Below the pieces are notes generated by a model, which saw only the letters and a list, made by a program, of their open reading frames with translations, ran no database searches and was not told the origin of the DNA. Shown piece by piece: positions 41,596 to 50,876 of a stretch of 64,000 bases of DNA. Positions within the stretch are counted from its first letter, which is position 1, and every line of letters begins with the position of its first letter. A program made the position numbers and the translations under genes. Source of the DNA: Candidatus Competibacteraceae bacterium (GTDB taxonomy: Bacteria > Pseudomonadota > Gammaproteobacteria > Competibacterales > Competibacteraceae); contig CP065007.1 of the NCBI GenBank assembly GCA_016699715.1, positions 1,798,001-1,862,000 on the forward strand. Direction: 5' to 3'.

Positions 41596-42714
41596 TCAGT
41601 CGGCGGGATCGCGGCGCGGGGCGGCGGCGGCGATCAGTGGCGTGTCGGTGCGCACATCCAGATTCTGGCCCCGATGGCGCAAAGCGTGGTCCATCAGCAC
41701 CAGCGCCAGCATCGCCTCGGCGATGGGCGTGGCGCGAATGCCGACGCAGGGATCGTGACGGCCCTGGGTCACCACTTCCACCGGTTCGCCGCGGACGTCG
41801 ATGGTTCGCCCCGGCAGGCGGAGGCTGGAGGTCGGTTTCAAGGCGATGCTGGCGACGATGTCCTGCCCGCTGGAAATTCCGCCCAATACGCCGCCGGCAT
41901 TGTTGCTCAGAAAGCCCTCGGGGGTCAGTTCGTCGCGGTGCTCGGTGCCGCGCTGCTCCACGCTGGCGAAACCGGCGCCGATCTCCACTCCCTTGACCGC
42001 GTTGATGCTCATCAGCGCATGGGCGATATCGGCGTCCAGCCGGTCGAACACCGGCTCGCCCCAACCCGCCGGCACGCCGCTGGCCACCACCGTCACCCGC
42101 GCGCCGATGGAGTCGCCGGACTTGCGCAGCGCATCCATGAACCGCTCCAGTTCGGGCACCCGGTCGGGGTCCGGGCAGAAAAACGGGTTGTTGTCCACTT
42201 CTTCCCAGACCAGCCTGGCTGGGCGGATCGGGCCAAGCTGAGCCAGATAACCGCGAATGTCCACCCCGTAACGCCCACGCAGATACTTGCGGGCGACGGC
42301 GCCCGCCGCCACCCGCAACGCGGTTTCCCGTGCCGAGGAGCGGCCGCCGCCACGATAATCCCGGACGCCATATTTCTGCTGATACGTGTAATCGGCATGA
42401 CCCGGCCGGAAGCGGTCCATGATCTCGCCGTAATCCTTCGAACGCTGGTCCATATTCTCGATCAGCAGGCCGATCGGCGTGCCGGTGGTCCGCCCCTCGA
42501 ACACGCCGGACAGGATGCGCACCTGGTCCGGTTCGCGGCGCTGGGTGGTATGCCGGCTCCGACCGGGCCGGCGCCGGTCCAGATCGTGCTGTAAATCGGC
42601 CTCGGCCAGCTCCAGACCGGGCGGGCACCCATCCACGATCGCGCCCAGCGCCGGACCGTGGCTCTCACCGAAGGTAGTGACAGTGAACAACTTGCCAAAC
42701 GTGTTGCCAGACAT
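41596..42714 (-). CDS. aroC: Chorismate synthase
   Basis: 372 residues from ATG 42714 (MSGNTFGKLFTVTTFGESHG). FMN-dependent last step of the shikimate pathway, EPSP to chorismate. Family signatures: FGESHGPALGAIVDGCPPG (in part), the RRPGRSRHTTQRREPD motif (in part) with both catalytic His regions, and GGGRSSARETALRVAAGA (in part SSARET). A longer upstream start at 42753 lacks conserved residues. Confidence 0.97.
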   Translation of the reverse strand: MSGNTFGKLFTVTTFGESHGPALGAIVDGCPPGLELAEADLQHDLDRRRPGRSRHTTQRREPDQVRILSGVFEGRTTGTPIGLLIENMDQRSKDYGEIMDRFRPGHADYTYQQKYGVRDYRGGGRSSARETALRVAAGAVARKYLRGRYGVDIRGYLAQLGPIRPARLVWEEVDNNPFFCPDPDRVPELERFMDALRKSGDSIGARVTVVASGVPAGWGEPVFDRLDADIAHALMSINAVKGVEIGAGFASVEQRGTEHRDELTPEGFLSNNAGGVLGGISSGQDIVASIALKPTSSLRLPGRTIDVRGEPVEVVTQGRHDPCVGIRATPIAEAMLALVLMDHALRHRGQNLDVRTDTPLIAAAAPRRDPAD

Positions 42715-43000
42715 GCGGAAACAATCCTTGGGTGCGACACGCCGCTCCCCCATCTTGGCTTAACGGCGCGGAATTTGCTGAGACGTCTTTCGACCCGGGC
42801 ACCGCCAACGGTTAATTTTGGCCGCGAACCGGGCGATTACCTACAATTGAAAGGCATATCATACCGCGTCGGCCCGTGACCATGTCCGCGTCGCTCGCGT
42901 ATCGCCACGACGCACCAATTCCTCTGACCGCGACGGCCGGCATGGAACACCTATGAAACCCGCCGCCGGGCCGCGGTGCCGGCAATAAAACAGGACAAAC

Positions 43001-46000
43001 ATGTACATTCCAGGCTATCAAATCGAGCGCGAACTCGGCCAGGGCGGCATGGCGATCGTCTACCTTGCCATGCAGGAGTCGCTGCATCGCCATGTTGCGT
43101 TAAAAGTCATCAAGCCCGTGCTGACCACGGATGAGGAATTTGCCGCGCGCTTCCTGCGGGAAGGCCGCATCATCGCCCAACTCAGCGACCCGCACATCGT
43201 TACCGTCTACGATATCGCCTCGCACGAGGGCACCTATTACCTGTCCATGGAATACCTCGGGGGCGGTACCTTGCAGCAGCGCATCCGCGAGGGGCTGTCG
43301 CCGTCGGAAACCCTGATCATCGCCCGCGCCATTGTCGGCGCCCTGCACTACGCCCATAGTCGCGGCATCATCCACCGGGATATCAAGCCGCAGAACATCC
43401 TGTTCCGCGAAAACGGCACCTCGGTGCTGACCGACTTCGGTATCGCCAAAACACTCGGCAGCAGCACCATCATGACCCGCACCGGCCTGTCGATCGGTAC
43501 GCCGCGCTACATGAGCCCGGAGCAGATTCGCGGCCAGGGGGTGGATACCCGCGCCGATCTGTACAGCTTCGGCGTGCTGTTTTACGAGATGCTCACCGGC
43601 AACGTCCCCTATGCCGCCGAAGACAGCTTCGCGCTGGCCATGATGCATGTGACGGCGCCAACCCCCGAACTGCCGCCGCGTTTGAGTACCTATCAACCCC
43701 TGCTGAACAAACTGCTGGACAAGGATCCCGAACGGCGTTTTCAAAGCGGCCAGGACTTCATCGCCGCGCTGGACGCCCTGGAAGCGGGGCGCATCGACGA
43801 CCTGTTAAGCATCACCGGCCTCAACCAGCCCACCGTCAGTTCCCCCCCGCGCGCCAAGCGCCGATTCGGCTGGAAAACCGGCGCCCTGGCCGCCGCCGTG
43901 GCGCTAGCCGGCGCGGCCGGTGGCGGTTACCTGTACCTGCATCGACCCGCGCCGACCGTGCCGCCGTTGGCCGGGCCGGTTTCATCGCCCGAGACACCCG
44001 CCGTCGACAGCGCCGCGCAGCGGCGCGAACAGGCCGAGCAACTGCTGTCCGAGGCCCGCCGGCAACGACAGGAAGGCGCCCTGGAAGATGCCCTGGCCCG
44101 CATCGGGCAAGGCTTGCAACTGGCGCCCGAGCATCCCGATCTACTGGCTTTACGTGAGGAAATCAACCGGCAACTGACCGACATTCGCGCCGGGGAGGAA
44201 CGGCGGCAACGGATGGAATTGCAGGCGGAGCAGTTTTTCGAACAGGCCCAACGCGCCCGGCAGGAAGGCGCGCTGAATGTCAGCCTGGCTCACATCGAGC
44301 AGGGCTTGCGGGCCATGCCCGAGCATAACGGCCTGCTGGCGCTCAAGCAGGAAGTGCTGGCGCGCCAGACCGAACTCCAAAACCAGGAGGAAGCCACCCA
44401 CCGGCAAGCCGGGGCCGAGCAGCATCAACGGCAAGCCGAGGAATTTCTGGCGCAAGCGCTGGACGACCAACGCAATCGGGCTTACGAAAGCAGTCTGCTG
44501 CAAATCGAACAGGGTTTGCGGGAGGTTCCCGACCACCGGCGCCTGCTGGCGCTGCGCGCCGAAGTCCGCGACCAGTTGCGCGCGGCCAAGACTCCGCCGC
44601 CCGCACCGCCAGCGCCGGCGCCGGTCGACGATACCGCCACCCGGGTCACCGCCCTGCTCGGGGAATGCGACGCGCACCTGCGGGCCAACCGGCTGACGGT
44701 GGGCCGGGGCGGCAATGCCGCCGACTGCTATGCCGAAGTGCTCAAGCTGGATCGCGGCAATGCCAGGGCACTGGCCGGACTCGACAGCATCGCCGATCGT
44801 TATCTCGATCTGGTCACCTCCGCCATCCAGGGCAACGACCTCGGCCGGGCCAAGAGCCTGTTCGAGCGGCTGGAGTCGCTCAACCCGAACTATGCCCGCC
44901 TGCCCGGCTTGCGCGAACAACTGGCCCGCGCCCAAGCACCCGCCGAACCGCTCAGCCCGCCGCCACCCCGACAGCCGGAACCCAAACCCACCCAGCCGGC
45001 ACCGATCTCGCCACCGCCGATCAATCTGGTTTCGGTGCCGCGACCCTCCGAACCCGCTCCGACGGCGGCGGAATCCAGAACCCAGATCATTGCCGGGGAC
45101 AGCCACACCCGATTAGCCAAAACCGAAACTGACGACAACGTCAGCCTGCATGTCACGGTCTCCCCGCAAGGCATGCTCGACGACGCCAGTCGAAAAACCC
45201 TCAAACCGCAAACCGTGCCGGCCCAACTGTTCGTGCGCGCCGATGTGGATAGCGCCGAGGTCTGGATCAACAACCGCAAAGTCGGCACGACACCGCTGGC
45301 GCTGGACCTGCCGCCCGGCGTCTATCGGGTGCGGGTCAGACAGGAAGGCCATACCGACTGGAACGGCCGGGTCGAACTCGCCGCCGGCGATGAAAGCACC
45401 TTGTCGGCCATCCTCCCCAAAACGCTGGAGGTGGCCGTCGCCGCTCAGCCGCCGGAGCCAAAACCGGAACCGGAACCGGAAGCGCCGCGCTCCAGCGCTC
45501 AGGACACCCGGACGGCGGCGGTAACCCCGGCATCCTCCGGTTGCCTGAGTGGCAACTGCGAGAGCGGTCAAGGCGCCTACCGTTATCCGAACGGCAGCGA
45601 GTACACCGGCCAGTTCCGCGGCGCCAAGCTGCATGGTCAAGGCACCTACGTCTACGCCGACCGGGGCGAAAAATATGTCGGGGAATGGCGCAACAGCTCG
45701 ATCAACGGCCAAGGCACGTATTACTACCGCAGCGGCAACCGCTACGAAGGCGAGTGGCGCAACGGCCGCAAGAATGGCCAAGGCGCCTACTACTACGCGA
45801 GTGGCGACAAGTATGTCGGCGACTTCGCCAACGACCAACCCAACGGGCAGGGTACGTACTACTACAGCAACGGCAACCGCTACGAAGGTGAATGGCGTAA
45901 CGGCCGCAAGAACGGTCAGGGAACGCTTTACGAGGGCGATCGCAAAATCGTTGGCGAATGGCAAAACGACCAGATGATCCGGGTTAGAGTGGAGCAGTGA
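43001..46000 (+). CDS. Membrane Ser/Thr kinase with PEGA and MORN repeats
   Basis: 999 residues. Kinase domain about 5-265: GQGGMAIVYLA, VALKVIK, IIHRDIKPQNILF (HRD), LTDFGIAKTLG (DFG), GTPRYMSPEQI. One membrane helix about 287-310 (LAAAVALAGAAGGGYLYL). Then two to three ~55-residue repeats rich in Gln/Glu (TPR-like, e.g. RRQRQEGALEDALARI and RARQEGALNVSLAHI), Pro-rich linkers, a PEGA domain about 740-805 (VWINNRKVGTTPLAL) and at least six MORN repeats about 855-985 (YEGEWRNGRKNGQGTY-like). The extracytoplasmic sensor architecture is unusual. A terminator follows. Confidence 0.92.
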   Translation: MYIPGYQIERELGQGGMAIVYLAMQESLHRHVALKVIKPVLTTDEEFAARFLREGRIIAQLSDPHIVTVYDIASHEGTYYLSMEYLGGGTLQQRIREGLSPSETLIIARAIVGALHYAHSRGIIHRDIKPQNILFRENGTSVLTDFGIAKTLGSSTIMTRTGLSIGTPRYMSPEQIRGQGVDTRADLYSFGVLFYEMLTGNVPYAAEDSFALAMMHVTAPTPELPPRLSTYQPLLNKLLDKDPERRFQSGQDFIAALDALEAGRIDDLLSITGLNQPTVSSPPRAKRRFGWKTGALAAAVALAGAAGGGYLYLHRPAPTVPPLAGPVSSPETPAVDSAAQRREQAEQLLSEARRQRQEGALEDALARIGQGLQLAPEHPDLLALREEINRQLTDIRAGEERRQRMELQAEQFFEQAQRARQEGALNVSLAHIEQGLRAMPEHNGLLALKQEVLARQTELQNQEEATHRQAGAEQHQRQAEEFLAQALDDQRNRAYESSLLQIEQGLREVPDHRRLLALRAEVRDQLRAAKTPPPAPPAPAPVDDTATRVTALLGECDAHLRANRLTVGRGGNAADCYAEVLKLDRGNARALAGLDSIADRYLDLVTSAIQGNDLGRAKSLFERLESLNPNYARLPGLREQLARAQAPAEPLSPPPPRQPEPKPTQPAPISPPPINLVSVPRPSEPAPTAAESRTQIIAGDSHTRLAKTETDDNVSLHVTVSPQGMLDDASRKTLKPQTVPAQLFVRADVDSAEVWINNRKVGTTPLALDLPPGVYRVRVRQEGHTDWNGRVELAAGDESTLSAILPKTLEVAVAAQPPEPKPEPEPEAPRSSAQDTRTAAVTPASSGCLSGNCESGQGAYRYPNGSEYTGQFRGAKLHGQGTYVYADRGEKYVGEWRNSSINGQGTYYYRSGNRYEGEWRNGRKNGQGAYYYASGDKYVGDFANDQPNGQGTYYYSNGNRYEGEWRNGRKNGQGTLYEGDRKIVGEWQNDQMIRVRVEQ

Positions 46001-46011
46001 GCGCAAAATGA

Positions 46012-46059
46012 CCAAAGGCGGTAACCCCGGGTTACTCCGGGGTTACCGCCTTTGGTTTT
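46012..46059 (+). terminator. Intrinsic terminator after the kinase gene
   Basis: Perfect 19-bp stem: left arm 46012-46030 (ends CCCCGG), loop GTTACT, right arm 46037-46055, followed by TTTT. Located 12 bases after the kinase stop. Confidence 0.9.
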
Positions 46060-46123
46060 GCAGAGCGGCCTCGGTGCCGTTACCACGCCGATGCTGGCTT
46101 GGCCGGCCCCCGCCTTGGACGCG

Positions 46124-46396
46124 TTACCGCTGCCTGATAGGGTAAACCGGGCGACGGGGCAGCTTCATCCAGTTGTACAACACAAAATCGGCGTTATTTT
46201 CTTCCAGGCAGCGGACGGTATGCAGTTGGGTGCCTCTAACGGGCATATCTCCGCCATAACCGCCGCAGTAGCTGCCTCCACTCGGGCTCACGCACGACGC
46301 TTCTCCGCGATACGGACAACTATGCTTATCTACAGGGATCAGACCTTCGCTTCCACTGCGCTTGGCCTTCACCTGTCGAGTGATGTCGTTCTTCAT
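46124..46396 (-). CDS. Small Cys/Gly-rich hypothetical protein
   Basis: 90 residues from ATG 46396 (MKNDITRQVKAKRSGSEGL). It has a Cys/Ser/Gly-rich middle (HSCPYRGEASCVSPSGGSYC, GGYGGDM) and a more ordered tail (VRCLEENNADFVLYNWMKLP). No family recognised. GC and codon use look lower than flanking genes. The long arginine-rich extension upstream is unlikely to be translated. Confidence 0.45.
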   Translation of the reverse strand: MKNDITRQVKAKRSGSEGLIPVDKHSCPYRGEASCVSPSGGSYCGGYGGDMPVRGTQLHTVRCLEENNADFVLYNWMKLPRRPVYPIRQR

Positions 46397-46657
46397 TAGA
46401 CTTGGGTTCCTCGGATTTGGTGGTTGGGTAGCACCGCGCCTCTCCCCGCGCGGCCATGATCGTGGACTGTTCTTGATTTTTTGGTGTAATTTTATACGCT
46501 TAACCCTTAAATTCAACATGGCTAATATTACGGTCTGGATTAGGAGAGTAAATAAGGAACTTCGCGGGAAGTATCATGGTTTTCCCTAATACCAGCAAGC
46601 TCGGGAAACGGTCCGGCGCAGGCTTGCGCTCCCCAACGGAATGCGAGAAATTCGAAC

Positions 46658-47620
46658 ATGCAAACCACCGGCCGCATCACCTTGGCGGGATTGTTAACCG
46701 CTTCGGGCGCACTGATCTGCACCATCAGCCTGATCGGGTTCGGCGGACAGATCTGGTGGGTTTTCGAACTGGCTTCCCATTTCCGGCCTCAGTACGCGCT
46801 CACCTTGGGGTTGTGCCTGCCGTTGTTGCTGTACTGGCGCCGCTATCGGTGGGCAGCGGTCTTCGGTGCGTTTGCCGTGCTGAACGCGATGCTCCTTGCA
46901 CCGCGTCTGCTACCCCTGGCCGAAGCCGCCGTTCACTCCGGCGCTGGCCAAACCACTTTTCGGGTACTGCTGGCCAACGTCAATGCCGCCAACCGCGATT
47001 ACTCGAAAATGCGCCACGCCATCCTCAAGTACGAACCCGATTTCATCGTACTGCTGGAAGTCACACCCTGGCTGCTCGAACGACTGACCGAATTCGACGC
47101 TCGCTACCCACATCGCGCCGTTGCGCCACGGGAAGACAATTTCGGGATCGCCCTGCTCGGCCGGCAACCGTTCTCGCGAACCGAAATCATGCAATTCGGC
47201 GCGACGGGACTGCCTTCGATCACCGCCGAGATTGCGGTTGGCGAACGCCGTCTTATCCTGGTGGGTACCCACCCATTGCCCCCCGTCAGCGCCGGCGCCG
47301 CCCGGGACCGCAACGAGCAACTGGCGGCCCTGGCGCTGTTCGCCCGACAAGCCCGGTACCCGCTGCTGTTACTGGGCGATTTGAACGTTTCCCCGTGGTC
47401 GCCCTATTTCGCGCGGCTGCTGGCCACCTCCGGCCTGCGCGACAGCGCGGACGGCCGTGGTATCCTGCCCTCTTGGCCGGTCGGTCTGGCGCCGCTCTGG
47501 ATTCCGATCGACCACGCGTTGTACTCCGACGGCATCGAAATCCTGCGCCGGGAAACCGGTTCGACCCTCGGCTCCGATCATTACCCGGTCATCGTTGATT
47601 TTCATCTCGCCCGCTCATGA
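46658..47620 (+). CDS. Membrane-anchored endonuclease/exonuclease/phosphatase family protein
   Basis: 320 residues. Two or three N-terminal membrane helices (about 5-90) are followed by an EEP-fold domain: LLANVNAANRDY, DFIVLLEVTPW (catalytic Glu), GTHPLPP, LLLGDLNVSPWS, and IDHALYSD...GSDHYPVIVDF. This layout matches the YafD/VceR-type outer-face phosphodiesterases, whose substrates are poorly known. ATG 46658 is in a GC-rich context with GCGAGAA upstream. Confidence 0.88.
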   Translation: MQTTGRITLAGLLTASGALICTISLIGFGGQIWWVFELASHFRPQYALTLGLCLPLLLYWRRYRWAAVFGAFAVLNAMLLAPRLLPLAEAAVHSGAGQTTFRVLLANVNAANRDYSKMRHAILKYEPDFIVLLEVTPWLLERLTEFDARYPHRAVAPREDNFGIALLGRQPFSRTEIMQFGATGLPSITAEIAVGERRLILVGTHPLPPVSAGAARDRNEQLAALALFARQARYPLLLLGDLNVSPWSPYFARLLATSGLRDSADGRGILPSWPVGLAPLWIPIDHALYSDGIEILRRETGSTLGSDHYPVIVDFHLARS

Positions 47621-47668
47621 ATTCTTCCGCCAACCCCCGCGCCAGCCTTGCCTGACTGAGGTCGTTTT

Positions 47669-48655
47669 ATGTTACTCACCGAACCCTCCCTCTCGGACGC
47701 TTCCATCGATTCCAGTTCGGTTGCCGATCCCTCGAAACGCACATTTCTGGCCAAAATGACGGCTCTACTCGCGACCGCCACCTGTGGCGGATTGGCCTCG
47801 CCAAGCGGCGAAGCGGCCCGGCGCCGCTATCCATCCGCGACCCGACCCCCGGCCATGAGCGCATTGAGCGCGTCGATTGACAATTACATCAAATACTTGC
47901 GCCTGTCTGGCCGGATCGCGACCAATGAACGTACTGCCTGGCTGGTCTACGACTTCACCAGCCGGCAATACTTGACCGCCATCAACGCCAGCATCCCCTA
48001 CCAAAGCGCCAGTATGATCAAACCCTTCATTGCGCTGGCTTTCTTCTACAAGGTGCTGGAGGGCAAGCTGCACTACACCCCTTACAACCGCATGCGAATG
48101 GAAGCGATGATCCAATACAGCAACAACAGCGCCACCAATCACTTCATGCGCTTGCTGAACCAAACCAGCCGTCGCAGTGGCCCGGTCGAAGCGGAGCGCA
48201 CGCTCAAGCGCTACCATCCCGGTATTTTTCGGAATACCCATATCGTCGAGCGTATTCCCACCAGCGGCCGCACCTATCGCAACAAGGCTTCCGCGCTCGA
48301 TTACCATCGCTTTCTATACGCGCTCTGGTACAACCAACTGCCGTTTTCCAACGAACTCAAGCGGCTGATGAACCTGCCCAATCGCGACCGGGTGTACACC
48401 GGCGCGGACGAGGTGGCGCGGCAAACCTGGGTGTTCGACAAGACCGGCACCACCGCGCGGCTATGCGGCAACATGGGTATCCTGGTCGCGCAGGGGCGCA
48501 ACGGTGGCCGTTACCCCTACACCTTCATCGGTATCATCGAAAAGTCCCGATCGACCAAACACTACCGGACCTGGAAGGACAATCGTGGCGATGTCATCCG
48601 CGATGTGTCCGGCATCGCCTACCAACACCTGAGCCGGATGTATAACCTGGTGTAA
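47669..48655 (+). CDS. Serine hydrolase of beta-lactamase/PBP type
   Basis: 328 residues. Catalytic motifs SASMIK (S-x-x-K), YSNNSATN (SxN-like) and DKTGTT (K-T-G). N-terminal region (SKRTFLAKMTALLATATC) resembles a Tat-like or lipoprotein-type leader; export is likely but not certain. Sequence is closer to class A beta-lactamase-like domains than to true penicillinases, so resistance activity should not be assumed. It follows the EEP gene by 48 bases. Confidence 0.82.
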   Translation: MLLTEPSLSDASIDSSSVADPSKRTFLAKMTALLATATCGGLASPSGEAARRRYPSATRPPAMSALSASIDNYIKYLRLSGRIATNERTAWLVYDFTSRQYLTAINASIPYQSASMIKPFIALAFFYKVLEGKLHYTPYNRMRMEAMIQYSNNSATNHFMRLLNQTSRRSGPVEAERTLKRYHPGIFRNTHIVERIPTSGRTYRNKASALDYHRFLYALWYNQLPFSNELKRLMNLPNRDRVYTGADEVARQTWVFDKTGTTARLCGNMGILVAQGRNGGRYPYTFIGIIEKSRSTKHYRTWKDNRGDVIRDVSGIAYQHLSRMYNLV

Positions 48656-48673
48656 ATTGGGCAAACCGAAGCC

Positions 48674-50659
48674 TCATTCAGAGATTTCGCCGTCCACACG
48701 ATAGACGGCGATCTCCTGATTTTTCCCCTTGAGCTTGACCCGGCCAACCTCCATAACCTGAAACGGGCAGTCCAGATAGCGAAAGGTGGTTTCGCCGATC
48801 AACACACGGCAAATGCTGTTGGCGGTGATGTGAGCGTTCTTGTCGAAGCTTTCAAGCCGCGAGGCCGTATTGACAACGTCACCGACTACAGCGTATTCGA
48901 GCCGCTGGCTGCCGCCCAAACTGCCCGCCACCATTGACCCGGTGTAAATACCGACTCGTATGGCGATGGTCGGCAATTGCTGCTCCGTCCATTTCATGTT
49001 GAGCTGTTGCAGCCGTTCGCCCATCGCCAGGGCACATCTCACCGCCCGCGCTGCATCCAGGGCGATTTCCGCCTCGGTCTGGCGGGGGATGGGTACGCCA
49101 AACAACGCCATCACCTCGTCGCCCACGTATTGTTTGACCATCCCTCCATGCGCCATGACCACCTGCGCCATGGCCTCCATGTAGGCATTCAACCAATCCA
49201 TCAGCCGTGCGGGTTCCAGGGTTTCGGCAATGGTGGTAAAACCCCGGATATCGCTAAATAACACGGTGGCGGTCAACCTTTGCGATCGCAACCGGCTACC
49301 CGCGATCAATTGCCGGCGTTCCCGCCAGAGAGTGTGCACGACCTCTGGCGGGGTGTAGCACGCGAACAAATTTGTTAACAGCGTTCTCTCGGCGTGTTCG
49401 TACACTAAAAGATAAACACTGGACAAGGCGGTGGCAACGGTCAGCCCCAGCATCGGCGCGGCCAGCGGCAGCCAGATTTGCTGGAGAAAAGCGATCCGCC
49501 AAATACTCACCAGGACGGTCAGCGCGCCTGCCATCAACACCAGCAGCCACCCGAAGCGCAATTGACACAGGGCCAGTCCGACCCCGATCACGCACCAAAA
49601 CCACAGCCAGCCAATCTCGGCGAAGTTGGGCAAACCGTGGATGGGGGAATCGCCCGCCAAGGCGAACCGCAGCAGTTGGTTGACTTGCAGGGCGTGGAGC
49701 GCGACGCCGGCGATCCGGCCGGCCGGATCTTGCGCCGGCGCTTTGGCTGTTGGCTCGCCGGCTAGAAACCGTCGCACCGGAATCTGGAAATAATCGGGCA
49801 CGCTCGCCGCCATTCCGCCAAGGAGCACGATCTTATCGGTCAACCGTGCCGCTGGCAGCCGGCCTTCCAGCACGTCGGTCAGAGTGTAAACCCGCGCGGC
49901 GTTTAACCGACTCCGATAGTCCAGCAGATATTGATAGCCGGCGTTATCAGTGCGGACATAGCCTCCTTCGTCCGCCGTCAGCGGCCGAATCATGGTCGCG
50001 CCCAGCCGCAAGTAGTCTGGATATTGGGAGTCAGCCAGGGGAACGATGCGCTCCAGCCGCAGATAACGCAGGGCCACGACCAAGGCAAAGGCGCTGGAAA
50101 CCTGCCGGCCATCATCGAGAAACAGCAGCCCGCGTCGGGTCAGGCCGTCCTCGTCGATGGGAATATCGCTGAAACCCGTCTGATCGGTACCCGCCAGAGC
50201 GGGGGGCGGAGCCACGGCGGGATCGTGGGCGGCGAAATTGCCGAATTTCGTCACCCAGACGATCTCCGGATGGCGGCGGAGCACCTGATCCAACCGCTCG
50301 CTGCCCGGCGGCACCGGGATATCGCGGTATTTATCGACACCGATCACGCGCGGTTGTCCCTGCGCCAAACGTTTCAGCGCCATGGCGAGGACGCCGTCTG
50401 GCAGCGGATACCCCCAGCGGCGGATGTCGGCTTCCGTCTCGCCGACCAACACGATCCGCCCATCGGGCGGTGCTAACGGCTGCCGGCGCAAGCCCTGATC
50501 GTAGCCGAGTAGCTCCAGAGCTTGCAGCATGCCGGCCTGCCATAGGCCAAGTATGCCGATGAACACGAGTTGGCCGAGCCCCAGGCACACGGCCGGCGCG
50601 CGCCAGCGGGTCAGCTGTTCCGGGAGCCATCGCCACCATGCCTTATCGACCCGGATCAT
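48674..50659 (-). CDS. CHASE2-domain adenylate cyclase
   Basis: 661 residues. One N-terminal helix, then a periplasmic CHASE2 sensor domain (about 45-330: YDQGLRRQPLAPPDGRIVLV, in part, RVIGVDKYRDIPV, DKIVLLGGMAASVPDYF), three or more membrane helices (about 340-420), and a class III cyclase catalytic domain (about 465-645): VLFSDIRGFTTI and QYVGDEVMALFG hold the two metal Asp residues, and EYAVVGDVVNTASRLES the transition-state region. Product likely cAMP, linking it to the Crp-type regulator and CpdA in the window. Divergent from the CHAT gene. Confidence 0.92.
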   Translation of the reverse strand: MIRVDKAWWRWLPEQLTRWRAPAVCLGLGQLVFIGILGLWQAGMLQALELLGYDQGLRRQPLAPPDGRIVLVGETEADIRRWGYPLPDGVLAMALKRLAQGQPRVIGVDKYRDIPVPPGSERLDQVLRRHPEIVWVTKFGNFAAHDPAVAPPPALAGTDQTGFSDIPIDEDGLTRRGLLFLDDGRQVSSAFALVVALRYLRLERIVPLADSQYPDYLRLGATMIRPLTADEGGYVRTDNAGYQYLLDYRSRLNAARVYTLTDVLEGRLPAARLTDKIVLLGGMAASVPDYFQIPVRRFLAGEPTAKAPAQDPAGRIAGVALHALQVNQLLRFALAGDSPIHGLPNFAEIGWLWFWCVIGVGLALCQLRFGWLLVLMAGALTVLVSIWRIAFLQQIWLPLAAPMLGLTVATALSSVYLLVYEHAERTLLTNLFACYTPPEVVHTLWRERRQLIAGSRLRSQRLTATVLFSDIRGFTTIAETLEPARLMDWLNAYMEAMAQVVMAHGGMVKQYVGDEVMALFGVPIPRQTEAEIALDAARAVRCALAMGERLQQLNMKWTEQQLPTIAIRVGIYTGSMVAGSLGGSQRLEYAVVGDVVNTASRLESFDKNAHITANSICRVLIGETTFRYLDCPFQVMEVGRVKLKGKNQEIAVYRVDGEISE

Positions 50660-50805
50660 AGGTTTTTTTCAACGAACCATACCCTAAAAAGAGACAAACT
50701 CCGCGCCGACCACTTGACAATGGTTGCCTCCCAAGACATGGGCATCGACCGCATGTACCTGCCGGTGCATTGCTTGCTTAACATGGATCAACTAATTGTT
50801 TTAAA

Positions 50806-50833
50806 TTGATTTTATGACAAAGTTTACTATTAT
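50806..50833 (+). promoter_or_regulatory. Candidate sigma-70 promoter of the CHAT gene
   Basis: TTGATT (50806-50811) and TATTAT (50828-50833) are spaced 16 bases apart in an AT-rich stretch, 44 bases before the ATG at 50877. The surrounding divergent region also serves the cyclase gene. Confidence 0.55.
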
Positions 50834-50876
50834 GCTCCAATAGACCTCATTGGAAAGCGAGGGTGAGTGTTTCGTC

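Noticed and set aside
47669..48655. Antibiotic-resistance beta-lactamase
   Set aside because: Active-site motifs are present, but the sequence looks like the broad serine-hydrolase family, so resistance is not supported.
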